A stretch of DNA of 64,000 bases from Bradyrhizobium sp. AZCC 1693 (lineage in GTDB: Bacteria; Pseudomonadota; Alphaproteobacteria; Rhizobiales; Xanthobacteraceae). Of this stretch, positions 15,357-24,197 are shown piece after piece. The translations under genes were made by a program, and so were the position numbers. The stretch covers positions 7,191,001-7,255,000 of the forward strand of contig NZ_JAZHSD010000001.1 of the NCBI RefSeq assembly GCF_036924745.1, written 5' to 3'. The notes under the pieces were generated by a model. That model ran no database searches, was not told the origin of the DNA, and saw nothing but the letters and a program-made list of their open reading frames with translations. The number at the start of each line of letters is the position of its first letter. Position 1 is the stretch's first letter.

Positions 15357-16238
15357 ATGAAAGCCTCGGCTTTCACTTACGCCCGCGCAACCAGCGTCGC
15401 AAATGCGCTGGAATTGCTGACCGCGCATGGCGAGAAGGCTAAGGTGTTGTCGGGCGGCCAGAGCCTGCTGCCGGCGATGAATCTGCGCTTGGTCGCGCCC
15501 GAGCTCATTGTCGATATCGGCGAATTGGCCGAGTTGCGCGGGATTGTGGTGAAGGGAGGCATCATCACCATCGGTGCGCTGACACGCCACGCTGATCTCT
15601 TGAAATCTCCGGAAATAGCGGCCCATGCCCCTTTGCTGACGGATGCGGTCGCCCATGTCGGGCATCCTGCGATCCGCAACCGCGGCACCATCGGAGGAAG
15701 CCTTGCGCACGCAGACCCAGCCTCTGAACTGCCGGCCTGTATGCTGACGCTTGGCGCTACCATCATTGCTCGCGGGCCAAGCGGCGAGCGGCGGATTGCG
15801 GCAGGCGAGTTTTTCGTCGGGATCTACGAAACTGCGCTCGAGCCGCAGGAACTGCTGGTCGCCGTTGAGTTGCCGGTGAGTCCAAGAAACTCGACGCATT
15901 TCTTTCAAGAGTTCACCCGTCGACATGGTGACTATGCGATCGTCGGCCTCGCAGCACAGGCCTTCGTCGAGGATAGGCAGTTTGCTGATCTTCGCCTTGG
16001 TTTCTTTGCCGTCGGCGATCGCCCGTTGCTAGCCAGGTCTGCCGGCAAACTGGTCGGTGTCGTCATCACTCCTGCAGCGTTGTACGAGGCGTCTTGTGCA
16101 TTGGATGATGAGCTCGACCCTCTGGAGGACCAGCAGGCGACACCCGCCATGCGTCGGCTTCTGGCGAGGGTTCTGTTGGCGCGCTGCGTATCCTCGCTGC
16201 TTGATCGCCCCGATCTCCGTGCGGGAGCATCGGCGTGA
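15357..16238 (+). CDS. molybdenum hydroxylase, FAD-binding medium subunit (CoxM-like)
   Basis: FAD subunit of a xanthine-oxidase-family hydroxylase, 293 residues. It passes electrons from the iron-sulfur subunit to an acceptor. The two FAD motifs are present, GGQSLLPAMN near residue 40 and TIGGSLAHADPASELPA near residue 115. The ATG at 15357 lies after GGGGAGG; a TTG 24 bases earlier is less likely. The gene overlaps the small subunit by four bases, and the order medium-small-large is that of cox/cut-type operons. Confidence 0.88.
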   Translation: MKASAFTYARATSVANALELLTAHGEKAKVLSGGQSLLPAMNLRLVAPELIVDIGELAELRGIVVKGGIITIGALTRHADLLKSPEIAAHAPLLTDAVAHVGHPAIRNRGTIGGSLAHADPASELPACMLTLGATIIARGPSGERRIAAGEFFVGIYETALEPQELLVAVELPVSPRNSTHFFQEFTRRHGDYAIVGLAAQAFVEDRQFADLRLGFFAVGDRPLLARSAGKLVGVVITPAALYEASCALDDELDPLEDQQATPAMRRLLARVLLARCVSSLLDRPDLRAGASA

Positions 16239-16720
16239 CGACTGCGGTTGCAATTTCGTTTGTTGTCAATGGCGAGCCTGTTGAAGCGAACGTGCTGCCG
16301 CGCCTGAACTTGGCGGATTTTCTTCGCGAGCATCTCAAGCTGACCGGCACGCATGTCGGTTGCGAGCACGGGGTGTGCGGTGCATGCACGGTCCGCGTCA
16401 ATGGCGATATCGTCCGTTCCTGCCTGCTGCTTGCGGTGCAGACGCACAACGCGACGGTTGAAACGATCGAGGGGCTCTCCGACAGCGGCGAGATTACCGA
16501 TTTGCAGTCTGCATTCCGGGAACGTAACGCACTGCAATGCGGCTTCTGTACGCCGGGAATGCTGATGGCGGCGCAGGATCTGCTGAAGCAATCGCCGTCG
16601 CCGGATCGAGAACAGATTCGCGAGCATCTTTCCGGCAACTATTGCCGCTGTACCGGCTACCAGGCCATCGTCGACGCCATCGAGACCACAGCGCGGGCGC
16701 GCGTCGGACGCTTGCCATGA
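16235..16720 (+). CDS. molybdenum hydroxylase, 2Fe-2S small subunit (CoxS-like)
   Basis: A 161-residue iron-sulfur subunit that carries electrons from the Mo site to FAD. The plant-ferredoxin motif CEHGVCGACTVRVNG with a following Cys forms the first [2Fe-2S] site. QCGFCTPGM and YCRCTGY form the second, all-helical site. Overlaps both neighbours by four bases (ATGA), so the three subunits are translationally coupled. Confidence 0.92.
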   Translation: MTTAVAISFVVNGEPVEANVLPRLNLADFLREHLKLTGTHVGCEHGVCGACTVRVNGDIVRSCLLLAVQTHNATVETIEGLSDSGEITDLQSAFRERNALQCGFCTPGMLMAAQDLLKQSPSPDREQIREHLSGNYCRCTGYQAIVDAIETTARARVGRLP

Positions 16721-19128
16721 CGTCAGCGCCGGAAAATCCTGAAACGCTTTCCGCGCTGGACCGTCCGAATTCCTATATCGGCAAGACAGTGCCGCGGCCG
16801 AACCTCGATAGGCTGATGCAGGGGCGCGCACTCTATGTCAGCGACATTGAGCTGCCGCGCATGGCGCATGTCGTGTTCCTGCGCTCGCCGCACGCGCATG
16901 CGAAGATCAATGGCATCGACGCCTCAGTGGCCAAACGGATGCCGGGCGTGATCGCCGTCGTCTCAGGCAACGAACTCTCGACCGTCATAACACCGTGGGT
17001 CGGCGTACTCTCGCATTTGAAGGGCCTTAAATCCGCCCCGCAAAGCGCCATCGCGGTTGATCGCGTGTGCTGGCAGGGCGAAGCGGTCGCGGCCGTGGTG
17101 GCGAGCAGTCGCGCTCAGGCCGAGGACGCCGCGGAGCTTGTCTCGGTCGATTACGAGGAACTCGAGGCCGTAACGGATATGCGCGCCGCGCTCGATCCGG
17201 CGACGCCTGTGATCCACGCCTCGCTCGGCGATAACCTGGCTTTTGAGCGCAATCACGATGCGGGCGCCGTCGATCAGGCTTTTGCCGAATCCGACGAGGT
17301 GGTGGAGGCAGAGTTTGTTTTCGGGCGGCACACCGGCGTGACGCTGGAACCACGCGCGGTGGTGGCAGACTGGAATGCCGCGGAAGCGAGGCTGACAATC
17401 TATCAAGGCACGCAGGCGCCGCATATGGTGCAGAACATTGCGGCGCTCCATCTCGGCTTGAAGGAGTCGCAGGTTCGCGTGGTCTGCAAGGACGTCGGCG
17501 GCTCCTTCGGCATCAAGGTTCACATCTATGCCGACGAGATGGCGACTTACGCGCTGTCCAAGCTGCTGCGGCGTCCGGTCAAATTCGTCGCCGACCGGGT
17601 CGAGAGCTTCAACACCGACATTCATGCCCGCGACCATCGCTGCAAGGGAAAGATCGGCGTCAAGCGCGACGGCACCATCACGGCATTCGAGATCGACGAT
17701 CTTACGGGTATCGGGCCCTATTCAATGTACCCGCGCACCAGCGCAATCGAGGCCAATCAGGTCGTCAATCTCGTCGGCGGTCCCTATGTGACCAGGAACT
17801 ATCGTGCCCGGGCCCGCGTCGTGTTCCAGAACAAGAACGTGATGTGCCAGTACCGCGCCGTTGGCCATCCGATCGCCTGCTCGGTGACGGAAGGCCTGGT
17901 CGATCTCGCGGCCATGAAGATCGGCATGGATCCGATCGAGATCCGCCGCCGCAATCTGATTGCCGACGACGCTTATCCCTGCGCCTCGCCGTCAGGTTTG
18001 CGCTTCGAGCAACTGTCGCACCATGCAGCGCTCGCCAAGCTCGTCAAAATGATGGACTACGAGGCGTTGCGCGCCGAGCAGACCGCCCTGCGGGCGAAGA
18101 ACATCCATCGTGGGATCGGCATCGCCAGCTTCATCGAGGTTACCAACCCCAGTGCGGCGTTTTATGGCGTCGGCGGTGCGAAGATATCCTCGCAGGATGG
18201 CGTCGCGGTGCGGCTCGACGCGCAGGGGTCAGTGATCTGCCAAACAAGTATCACCGAGCAGGGACAGGGATCGGAATCGCTTACCGCACAGATCGTCGGA
18301 AGCGTGCTTGGCGTCTCGATGGATCGCGTCCGCGTAATCCTGGGCGATACCGACAATACGCCGTATGGCGGAGGCACCTGGGCCTCGCGCGGCGCTGGTA
18401 TCGGTGGGGAGGCCGCGCTTCAAGCCACCAAGGTACTGCGCAAGAACATCCTCGACGTAGCGGCCGCCGTCCTACAATCGACGCCAGGGGAACTCGACAT
18501 TGCCAACAATGGCGTTGTGAATGCCGTGGATGGTACGCCGCGGATCGATTTGAGCGAACTCGCACGCATTGTCTATTTTCGTCCCGATACGCTGCCGCCC
18601 GGCATTCAGCCGGAGTTTATGGCTACCAGGCACTTTGTCCCGCGCGAATACCCCTTCGCCTTCACCAATGGCGTTCAGGCCTCTTGGCTGGAGGTCGATG
18701 TCGATACGGGCTTTGTGAAGCTGCTGAAGCATTGGGTGGTCGAGGATTGCGGCACCATCATCAACCCGCAACTGGTCGATGAGCAGATCAGGGGAGGCGT
18801 GGTGCAGGGCCTTGGCGCCGCGCTGTTCGAGAAATGCGTGTATGACGAACGCGGCCAGCTCACCAACGCCAATATGGCCGACTATCTGGTTCCGATGTCC
18901 GGTGAAATGCCTGACATCGATGTCGGGCATGTGGTTTCACCGACCTTGGAATCGGAACTGGGGGCAAAAGGCGCAGGGGAGGCCGGCACAGCGGGTGCGG
19001 CGGCGGCCGTAACCAATGCGGTCAACGACGCGCTGCGACCGTTTGGGACAATCATCACGGAGATTCCGCTGACGCCTCAGGTTATCCTGACTGCCTTGGG
19101 ACGAATCCAGGACGAAGAAGGGCGGTGA
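16717..19128 (+). CDS. molybdenum hydroxylase, molybdopterin-binding large subunit (CoxL-like family)
   Basis: Catalytic subunit of 803 residues that hydroxylates a heterocycle, aldehyde or similar substrate with water as oxygen source. The family core is complete: SYIGKTVPRPN...GRALYVSDIELP at the start, GGSFGIKVHIYADE, the cofactor loop MCQYRAVGHP, TEQGQGSESLTAQI, and GAKGAGEAGTAGAAAAVTNAV, whose Glu is the catalytic base. The AYRCSFR motif of true CO dehydrogenase is absent, so CO is not the substrate. The start at 16717 is set by the ATGA overlap; the frame is open further upstream but runs antisense to nothing useful. Chaperone and cofactor genes are not in the window. Confidence 0.9.
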   Translation: MTSAPENPETLSALDRPNSYIGKTVPRPNLDRLMQGRALYVSDIELPRMAHVVFLRSPHAHAKINGIDASVAKRMPGVIAVVSGNELSTVITPWVGVLSHLKGLKSAPQSAIAVDRVCWQGEAVAAVVASSRAQAEDAAELVSVDYEELEAVTDMRAALDPATPVIHASLGDNLAFERNHDAGAVDQAFAESDEVVEAEFVFGRHTGVTLEPRAVVADWNAAEARLTIYQGTQAPHMVQNIAALHLGLKESQVRVVCKDVGGSFGIKVHIYADEMATYALSKLLRRPVKFVADRVESFNTDIHARDHRCKGKIGVKRDGTITAFEIDDLTGIGPYSMYPRTSAIEANQVVNLVGGPYVTRNYRARARVVFQNKNVMCQYRAVGHPIACSVTEGLVDLAAMKIGMDPIEIRRRNLIADDAYPCASPSGLRFEQLSHHAALAKLVKMMDYEALRAEQTALRAKNIHRGIGIASFIEVTNPSAAFYGVGGAKISSQDGVAVRLDAQGSVICQTSITEQGQGSESLTAQIVGSVLGVSMDRVRVILGDTDNTPYGGGTWASRGAGIGGEAALQATKVLRKNILDVAAAVLQSTPGELDIANNGVVNAVDGTPRIDLSELARIVYFRPDTLPPGIQPEFMATRHFVPREYPFAFTNGVQASWLEVDVDTGFVKLLKHWVVEDCGTIINPQLVDEQIRGGVVQGLGAALFEKCVYDERGQLTNANMADYLVPMSGEMPDIDVGHVVSPTLESELGAKGAGEAGTAGAAAAVTNAVNDALRPFGTIITEIPLTPQVILTALGRIQDEEGR

Positions 19129-19139
19129 CTGCGTTCGCG

Positions 19140-20294
19140 CTATTCGGCTGCCGCGTTCGCGATCGTACCCGTCTGCCGGTTGGTCACAACCACCTTGATC
19201 GCATCGTCGACGCGCTCGCGGGCATAGCGCAGCGCAGTCGGCAAATCGGCCAGCGGAAATGTGTGGGTGTGGATCTTAGTCGCATCGAAACGTTTTTCCG
19301 CCATCAGCGCCATGGCACGGCGGGTGGCGCTGCGGCCTTCGCCACGAATACCGTAGGCATAGATATTGTTCTTCACGAGATGCGCGAGATCCATCGTGAC
19401 TGGATCGTGCGGAAACGCAGCGAGGCAGATTTTCCCGCCGCGATTGGTCATGTGAATGGCTTGATTGATCGTTGCTTCGGTGCCGGCGCACTCGACCACA
19501 TAGTCGGCGCCGATACCGCCGGTGAGTTGTCTGACGACCTCAACCGCGTCCTCGTCGTTGATATTGACGACACGATCGGCGCCGAGCTCCCGGCCGATCG
19601 CCAGCCTTCCGTTGCGTGTTCCCGTAAGGATGACCGGGCTGGCGCCGAGCGCCTTGGCAACAGCCACCGCGAGCAGTCCGATCGGCCCCGGGCCGATCAC
19701 CACGACGCTCTCGCCGGCAACCAACCCTCCCAACTCCGTCAACCCATACATCGAGGTACCCGCGGTGACGACCAGCGTCGCCTCGGCGTCGCTCATGGTG
19801 TCGGGCACACGCGCCAGCGTGTTGATATGATTGACGGCGTATTCGGCAAAGCCGCCGTCTGTCGTGAAGCCGTTCGCGCGATGGCCCTTCTCCGGCTTCC
19901 CGTAGTTCAGACATGACGTATACATGCCCTGGCGGCAGCGCTTGCACTGGCCACAGCCGGCATGGATCTCCACGCTGATCCGCTCTCCGATCTTGAATTC
20001 GTCGACGTCGGGCCCGAGCGCGGCGACCGTGCCCATGTACTCGTGGCCCGGCGTGAAATTCTTGTTGAAGGGCAGACCGCCTTCAATGCTGGCCGGCGAT
20101 CCCGAATGAATGATTTCGAGATCGGTGGCGCAGATCGCAACGGCATCGATCCGGATCAGAACTTCGGCGCGCGAAGGAACGGGCACAGGTTTTTCAAGCA
20201 GCACGAGCTGGTCCGGGTCACCCAGCACCCAAGCCTTCATCCGGTCGGGGATCGGAAGTGCGGGCGATGTCTTCACGCCTGGAGGTTGGTACAT
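19140..20294 (-). CDS. zinc-dependent alcohol dehydrogenase family protein
   Basis: A medium-chain dehydrogenase of 384 residues. Catalytic zinc ligands are Cys in AICATDLE and His-Glu in GHEYMG. The structural zinc lobe is CGQCKRCRQGMYTSC. The NAD(P) site is VVVIGPGPIGLLAV. Similar proteins act on polyols, threonine or sugar-derived alcohols. It is convergent with the molybdenum hydroxylase operon and divergent from the ABC importer, sharing a promoter region that contains a palindrome at 20365-20388. Confidence 0.88.
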   Translation of the reverse strand: MYQPPGVKTSPALPIPDRMKAWVLGDPDQLVLLEKPVPVPSRAEVLIRIDAVAICATDLEIIHSGSPASIEGGLPFNKNFTPGHEYMGTVAALGPDVDEFKIGERISVEIHAGCGQCKRCRQGMYTSCLNYGKPEKGHRANGFTTDGGFAEYAVNHINTLARVPDTMSDAEATLVVTAGTSMYGLTELGGLVAGESVVVIGPGPIGLLAVAVAKALGASPVILTGTRNGRLAIGRELGADRVVNINDEDAVEVVRQLTGGIGADYVVECAGTEATINQAIHMTNRGGKICLAAFPHDPVTMDLAHLVKNNIYAYGIRGEGRSATRRAMALMAEKRFDATKIHTHTFPLADLPTALRYARERVDDAIKVVVTNRQTGTIANAAAE

Positions 20295-20364
20295 GAGTCT
20301 CTCCTCTAGCGCCGGATGCTACCGGAAATCGCCGGCCAGCGAAATTGCCGGATGCCGCTAGCGT

Positions 20365-20388
20365 TGTGCAGGTTTGCTGCACAGCAAA
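20365..20388. promoter_or_regulatory. overlapping palindromes, candidate operator
   Basis: Two exact inverted repeats overlap here: TGTGCAG-5-CTGCACA (20365-20383) and TTTGCTG-CA-CAGCAAA (20373-20388). They lie in the 186-bp space between the divergent dehydrogenase and ABC importer genes, so one bound regulator could control both. No regulator gene is adjacent. Confidence 0.45.
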
Positions 20389-20480
20389 AACGCCTTGTCG
20401 CAAAAACTTCATACGCGGCCTATACTTGCACACCGGTCGGTGATGAGATCGTCAATTGCCGCCCGAAACCGGAGTGACCC

Positions 20481-21488
20481 ATGAAGATCGTCCGTTTTGT
20501 ACCTGCCTTGCTCGCGCTTTCGCTGGTCGCGCCCTGGCAATCCGCCAAAGCGGCCGACGTCATCTGCTACAATTGCCCGCCCGAGTGGGCGGACTGGGCC
20601 TCGATGCTGAAAGCCATCAAAGCCGATCTCAACTACGACATCCCGCACGACAACAAGAATTCCGGCCAGGCGCTCGCTCAGATCCTCGCCGAGAAAAACA
20701 ATCCTGTCGGCGATATCGGTTATTTCGGTGTCACCTTCGGCATGAAGGCCAAGGCGCAGGATGCGCTCGAGCCTTACAAGCCGGCGAAATGGGACCAGGT
20801 CCCCGCCGGCCTGAAGGATGCCGACGGCTACTGGACCACCATTCATTCCGGCACGCTTGGCCTGTTCGTGAACAAGGACGCGCTCGGTGGCAAGCCGGTG
20901 CCGGCCTGCTGGAAGGACCTCCTGAAGCCCGAATACAAGGGTATGGTCGGTTATCTCGATCCGTCGTCGGCCGCGGTCGGGTATGTCGGCGCGGTCGCGA
21001 TCAACCTGGCGCTCGGCGGCTCCGAGGTGAATTTCGATCCCGCGATCAATTTCTTCAAGGACCTGCGGAAGAATGATCCGATCGTTCCCAAGCAGACGTC
21101 CTACGCCCGGGTTGTCTCCGGCGAGATGCCGATCCTGTTCGACTATGATTTCAATGCCTATCGCGCGAAGTATTCGGAAAAGGGCAGTTTTGAATTCGTG
21201 ATCCCCTGCGAGGGATCGGTGGTGTTTCCCTACGTCGTCGGCCTCGTCAAGAACGCGCCCGACAAGGACAAGGCCAAGAATGTGCTGGATTATCTCTTGT
21301 CCGACAAGGGGCAGGCGATCTGGACCAACGCCTATCTCCGCCCGGCGCGGCCGATCGAATTGCCCGAAGCGGTGAAGAAGAAGTTCCTGCCTGACAGCGA
21401 CTATGCGCGCGCGAAGAACGTCGACTGGGGCCGGATGGAAAACATGCAAAAAGGCTTTGTCGACCGCTATCTCGCCGAGGTCCGCTGA
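20481..21488 (+). CDS. ABC transporter periplasmic substrate-binding protein (PotD/AfuA-like)
   Basis: A family-1 solute-binding protein of 335 residues with a Sec signal peptide (MKIVRFVPALLALSLVAPWQSAKA) cut just before ADVICYN. The body shows the usual bilobal pattern (GDIGYFGVTFG, GLFVNKDALGG, VVSGEMPILFDYDFNAYR, DKAKNVLDYLLSDKGQAIW). It starts a five-gene set with two permeases, an ATPase and a phosphodiesterase. Similar sets carry 2-aminoethylphosphonate, iron or organophosphates; the phosphodiesterase favours a phosphorylated ligand here, as inference. Confidence 0.85.
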   Translation: MKIVRFVPALLALSLVAPWQSAKAADVICYNCPPEWADWASMLKAIKADLNYDIPHDNKNSGQALAQILAEKNNPVGDIGYFGVTFGMKAKAQDALEPYKPAKWDQVPAGLKDADGYWTTIHSGTLGLFVNKDALGGKPVPACWKDLLKPEYKGMVGYLDPSSAAVGYVGAVAINLALGGSEVNFDPAINFFKDLRKNDPIVPKQTSYARVVSGEMPILFDYDFNAYRAKYSEKGSFEFVIPCEGSVVFPYVVGLVKNAPDKDKAKNVLDYLLSDKGQAIWTNAYLRPARPIELPEAVKKKFLPDSDYARAKNVDWGRMENMQKGFVDRYLAEVR

Positions 21489-21525
21489 GGCAGTATGGCG
21501 CCTCTCGCCGGGGCGCTATCTTCTG

Positions 21526-22341
21526 ATGTCACATAGGTCCTTTGTCTGGTTCTGCCTGCTGCCGCTTGCGGTGGTGACGGTGGCGTTCTTCCTGCTGCCG
21601 ATGGCGCGGCTGGTCGTGACCGGGGCGGAAGGTCCGCAGGGGCTGGCGGGCTATCTCGCGATCCTGAGTGAGCCGCGCTACCGCGCGACCCTCATCAACA
21701 CGGTCCTGCTCGCCGCCGCGACCACCGTCGTGACTCTTATCGTAGCGACGGTTGCGGGGATGTTCCTGCAGCGGCATCGTTTCCCGGGTCGCGCCGTTCT
21801 GATTGCGATGCTGACCTTTCCGCTGGCGTTTCCTGGCGTGGTGGTCGGCTTCATGATCATTCTTCTTGCCGGGCGCCAGGGCCTGATCGGTGATTTTTCC
21901 AACCGCCTGTTTGGCGAGAAGCTGGTCTTCGCCTATTCGATCTACGGCCTCTTTCTCGGCTATCTCTATTTCTCTATTCCGCGCGTCATTCTCACCATCA
22001 TGGCCGCGGTGCAGAAACTCGATATCGGCCTGGAAGAAGCCGCGCGTTCGCTCGGCGCGGGCCCGTGGGCTGTGCAGCGCGACGTCGTTCTACCGGCGCT
22101 GGCGCCGGCCTTCGTTGCTTCCGGCGCGATTGCCTTTGCGACCGCGATGGGGGCGTTCGGTACGGCGTTTACGCTGGCGACGAACATCGATGTATTGCCG
22201 ATGCTGATCTATACCGAATTCACGCTGGCTGCGAACTTCTCGATCTCGGCCGCGCTGTCGGTCGGGCTTGGCATCATCACCTGGTTCATTCTTGCGCTTG
22301 CCCGCTCGTTCAGCGGAAACGCCGTTGCGGCGGCTGGATGA
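21526..22341 (+). CDS. ABC transporter permease (first)
   Basis: An inner-membrane permease of 271 residues with about six helices, starting MSHRSFVWFCLLPLAVVTVAFFLLP. The EAA loop that contacts the ATPase is EEAARSLGAGPWAVQRDVVLP. The ATG at 21526 is in frame 37 bases after the binding-protein stop, but its ribosome site is poor. It pairs with the second permease to form the channel. Confidence 0.85.
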   Translation: MSHRSFVWFCLLPLAVVTVAFFLLPMARLVVTGAEGPQGLAGYLAILSEPRYRATLINTVLLAAATTVVTLIVATVAGMFLQRHRFPGRAVLIAMLTFPLAFPGVVVGFMIILLAGRQGLIGDFSNRLFGEKLVFAYSIYGLFLGYLYFSIPRVILTIMAAVQKLDIGLEEAARSLGAGPWAVQRDVVLPALAPAFVASGAIAFATAMGAFGTAFTLATNIDVLPMLIYTEFTLAANFSISAALSVGLGIITWFILALARSFSGNAVAAAG

Positions 22342-22345
22342 GACC

Positions 22346-23131
22346 ATGCGTGATCGCCTGATCTTCACCGGTCAACTCATTTTCACACTGCTGGTCGCCG
22401 CGTTCTTGGTTGTGCCGGCGATCCTGTCGATTTCCGCTGGCGTCACGGTGAACTATTTTCGCGGCATCCAGTCCGGCGTGACCCTGCAATGGGTCGTGCA
22501 GGTATGGGAACTCTATGCCGGCACCATCCTGCTGTCATTCGTGGTCGCATTTGCGACGCTTGCGGTAACGCTCGCCGCGGGCGTTCCAGCCGCCTATGCC
22601 TTGCACGTGCGGGGAGGGCGCCTGTCGCGGATCGTCGAGGAGATCATCACCCTGCCATTGGCGATTCCTGGCCTGGCCATCGCGCTGGCACTGCTCTTGA
22701 CCTATGGAGGTTTCGGCGATTTTCGCCGCTCCTGGTTATTCATTCTCGCAGGCCATGTCATCTTCACCATGCCATTCATGGTGCGATCGGTCATGGCCGT
22801 GTTCGCGACCGTCGACATCAAGACGCTGGACGAGGGCGCGGCGTCGCTCGGCGCATCGCCGTGGCGGCGTTTCCGCGACGTGATCGTGCCCAACGCCGTG
22901 CCGGGGATATTGGCGGGCAGCCTGATGGTGGTGACGTTGTCGCTCGGTGAATTCAACCTGACCTGGATGCTCCACACGCCGTTGACCAAGACGCTGCCGA
23001 TCGGGCTCGCCGACAGCTATGCTTCGATGCGGCTGGAAGTGGCGTCGGCCTATACGCTGATCTTCTTCGTGATGATCATCCCGCTGCTGGTCGCCATGCA
23101 ATTGTTTGCCGAGAAGGAACAGAAGAGATGA
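22346..23131 (+). CDS. ABC transporter permease (second)
   Basis: A permease of 261 residues with six predicted helices. The EAA loop is DEGAASLGASPWRRFRDVIVP. The ATG at 22346 lies four bases after the first permease stop, and its own stop overlaps the ATPase start by four bases, so translation is coupled through the cluster. Confidence 0.87.
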   Translation: MRDRLIFTGQLIFTLLVAAFLVVPAILSISAGVTVNYFRGIQSGVTLQWVVQVWELYAGTILLSFVVAFATLAVTLAAGVPAAYALHVRGGRLSRIVEEIITLPLAIPGLAIALALLLTYGGFGDFRRSWLFILAGHVIFTMPFMVRSVMAVFATVDIKTLDEGAASLGASPWRRFRDVIVPNAVPGILAGSLMVVTLSLGEFNLTWMLHTPLTKTLPIGLADSYASMRLEVASAYTLIFFVMIIPLLVAMQLFAEKEQKR

Positions 23132-24189
23132 GTACGCAGGCCGGACACGGCGCCTCGGTGCATATCGAGGCCTGCGGCAAGACGTTTACCGACGGAACGC
23201 GCGCGCTCGAAGCTGCAACGCTTGACATCGCCCGTGGTGAAACTCTGGTGCTGCTCGGCCCCTCCGGCTGCGGCAAAACCACCATGCTGCGCATCATCGC
23301 CGGGCTCGAAGTGCCCGATGCCGGCGGCAGGGTGCTATTCGACGGCAAGGACATGACGGCGGTGCCGATCGAGCGGCGCAACGTCGGCATGGTGTTCCAA
23401 TCCTACGCGCTTTTCCCCAACATGACCGTATCGGACAATATCGGTTATGGTCTGAAGATCCGCGGGATACCGGCCAGGGAGCGGGCGGCACGCGTCGCCG
23501 AACTGGTGGCGCTGACCAATATCTCCGGACTTGAGAATCGCCGAATCGACCAGCTTTCCGGCGGGCAGCGTCAGCGCGTCGCACTAGCGCGCGCGGTCGC
23601 GATCCGGCCGGGCATCCTGTTGCTCGACGAGCCGTTGACGGCGCTCGACGCCGCGTTGCGCGACCGGCTGCGCGGCGAACTAAATCGCCTGCTGCGCGCG
23701 CTGGGTATCACCACGATTTATGTGACCCACGATCAGTCCGAGGCTATGGAACTCGGCGATCGCGTCGTCGTCATGCAGAAGGGAGCGATTGCCCAGATCG
23801 GCACGCCGCGCGAGATCTACTTCACGCCGCGAAGCCGCTTCGTTGCCGAATTCATTGGCGCTGCGAATATTGTCGACGCGGCGATCGAGGGCGGGCATCT
23901 CGTGTTGCCGGGCGGACGGCAGCCGATTCGCTGCGATGGGGACATGCCGGCGGCGGTCGCGATGATCCGCCCCGAAACCATCCGCGTGACATCAGCCGGA
24001 AGCGCGTCGCTTTCGGGTGTCATCGACAGCGTTAGCTTCATTGGCGACAGGCAACGGCTGGTCGTCAGTGGCGCGTCCAACAGGTTGCTCACCGTCGACG
24101 CGCCGAATACGGTTCAAGTCAGGCCCGGCGAACGGATCGGATTGTCGATTTCGCCGGACGCCGTCCGTCTGTTGCCGCCTGAAAACTGA
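23128..24189 (+). CDS. ABC transporter ATP-binding protein
   Basis: An importer ATPase of 353 residues. Walker A GPSGCGKTT, Q-loop FQSYALFPNMTV, signature [14 protein letters not shown], Walker B ILLLDEPLTALD and H-loop YVTHDQSEA are all intact. A C-terminal TOBE region (roughly residues 270-350) with beta segments such as VAMIRPETIRVTSAG places it with the PotA/FbpC/UgpC group. It energises the two upstream permeases. Confidence 0.9.
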   Translation: MSTQAGHGASVHIEACGKTFTDGTRALEAATLDIARGETLVLLGPSGCGKTTMLRIIAGLEVPDAGGRVLFDGKDMTAVPIERRNVGMVFQSYALFPNMTVSDNIGYGLKIRGIPARERAARVAELVALTNISGLENRRIDQLSGGQRQRVALARAVAIRPGILLLDEPLTALDAALRDRLRGELNRLLRALGITTIYVTHDQSEAMELGDRVVVMQKGAIAQIGTPREIYFTPRSRFVAEFIGAANIVDAAIEGGHLVLPGGRQPIRCDGDMPAAVAMIRPETIRVTSAGSASLSGVIDSVSFIGDRQRLVVSGASNRLLTVDAPNTVQVRPGERIGLSISPDAVRLLPPEN

Positions 24190-24197
24190 GAAGGCCG

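Noticed and set aside
16537..16716. Extended N-terminus for the molybdenum hydroxylase large subunit
   Set aside because: It would overlap the small subunit by 180 bases; the ATGA overlap at 16717 gives the expected start.
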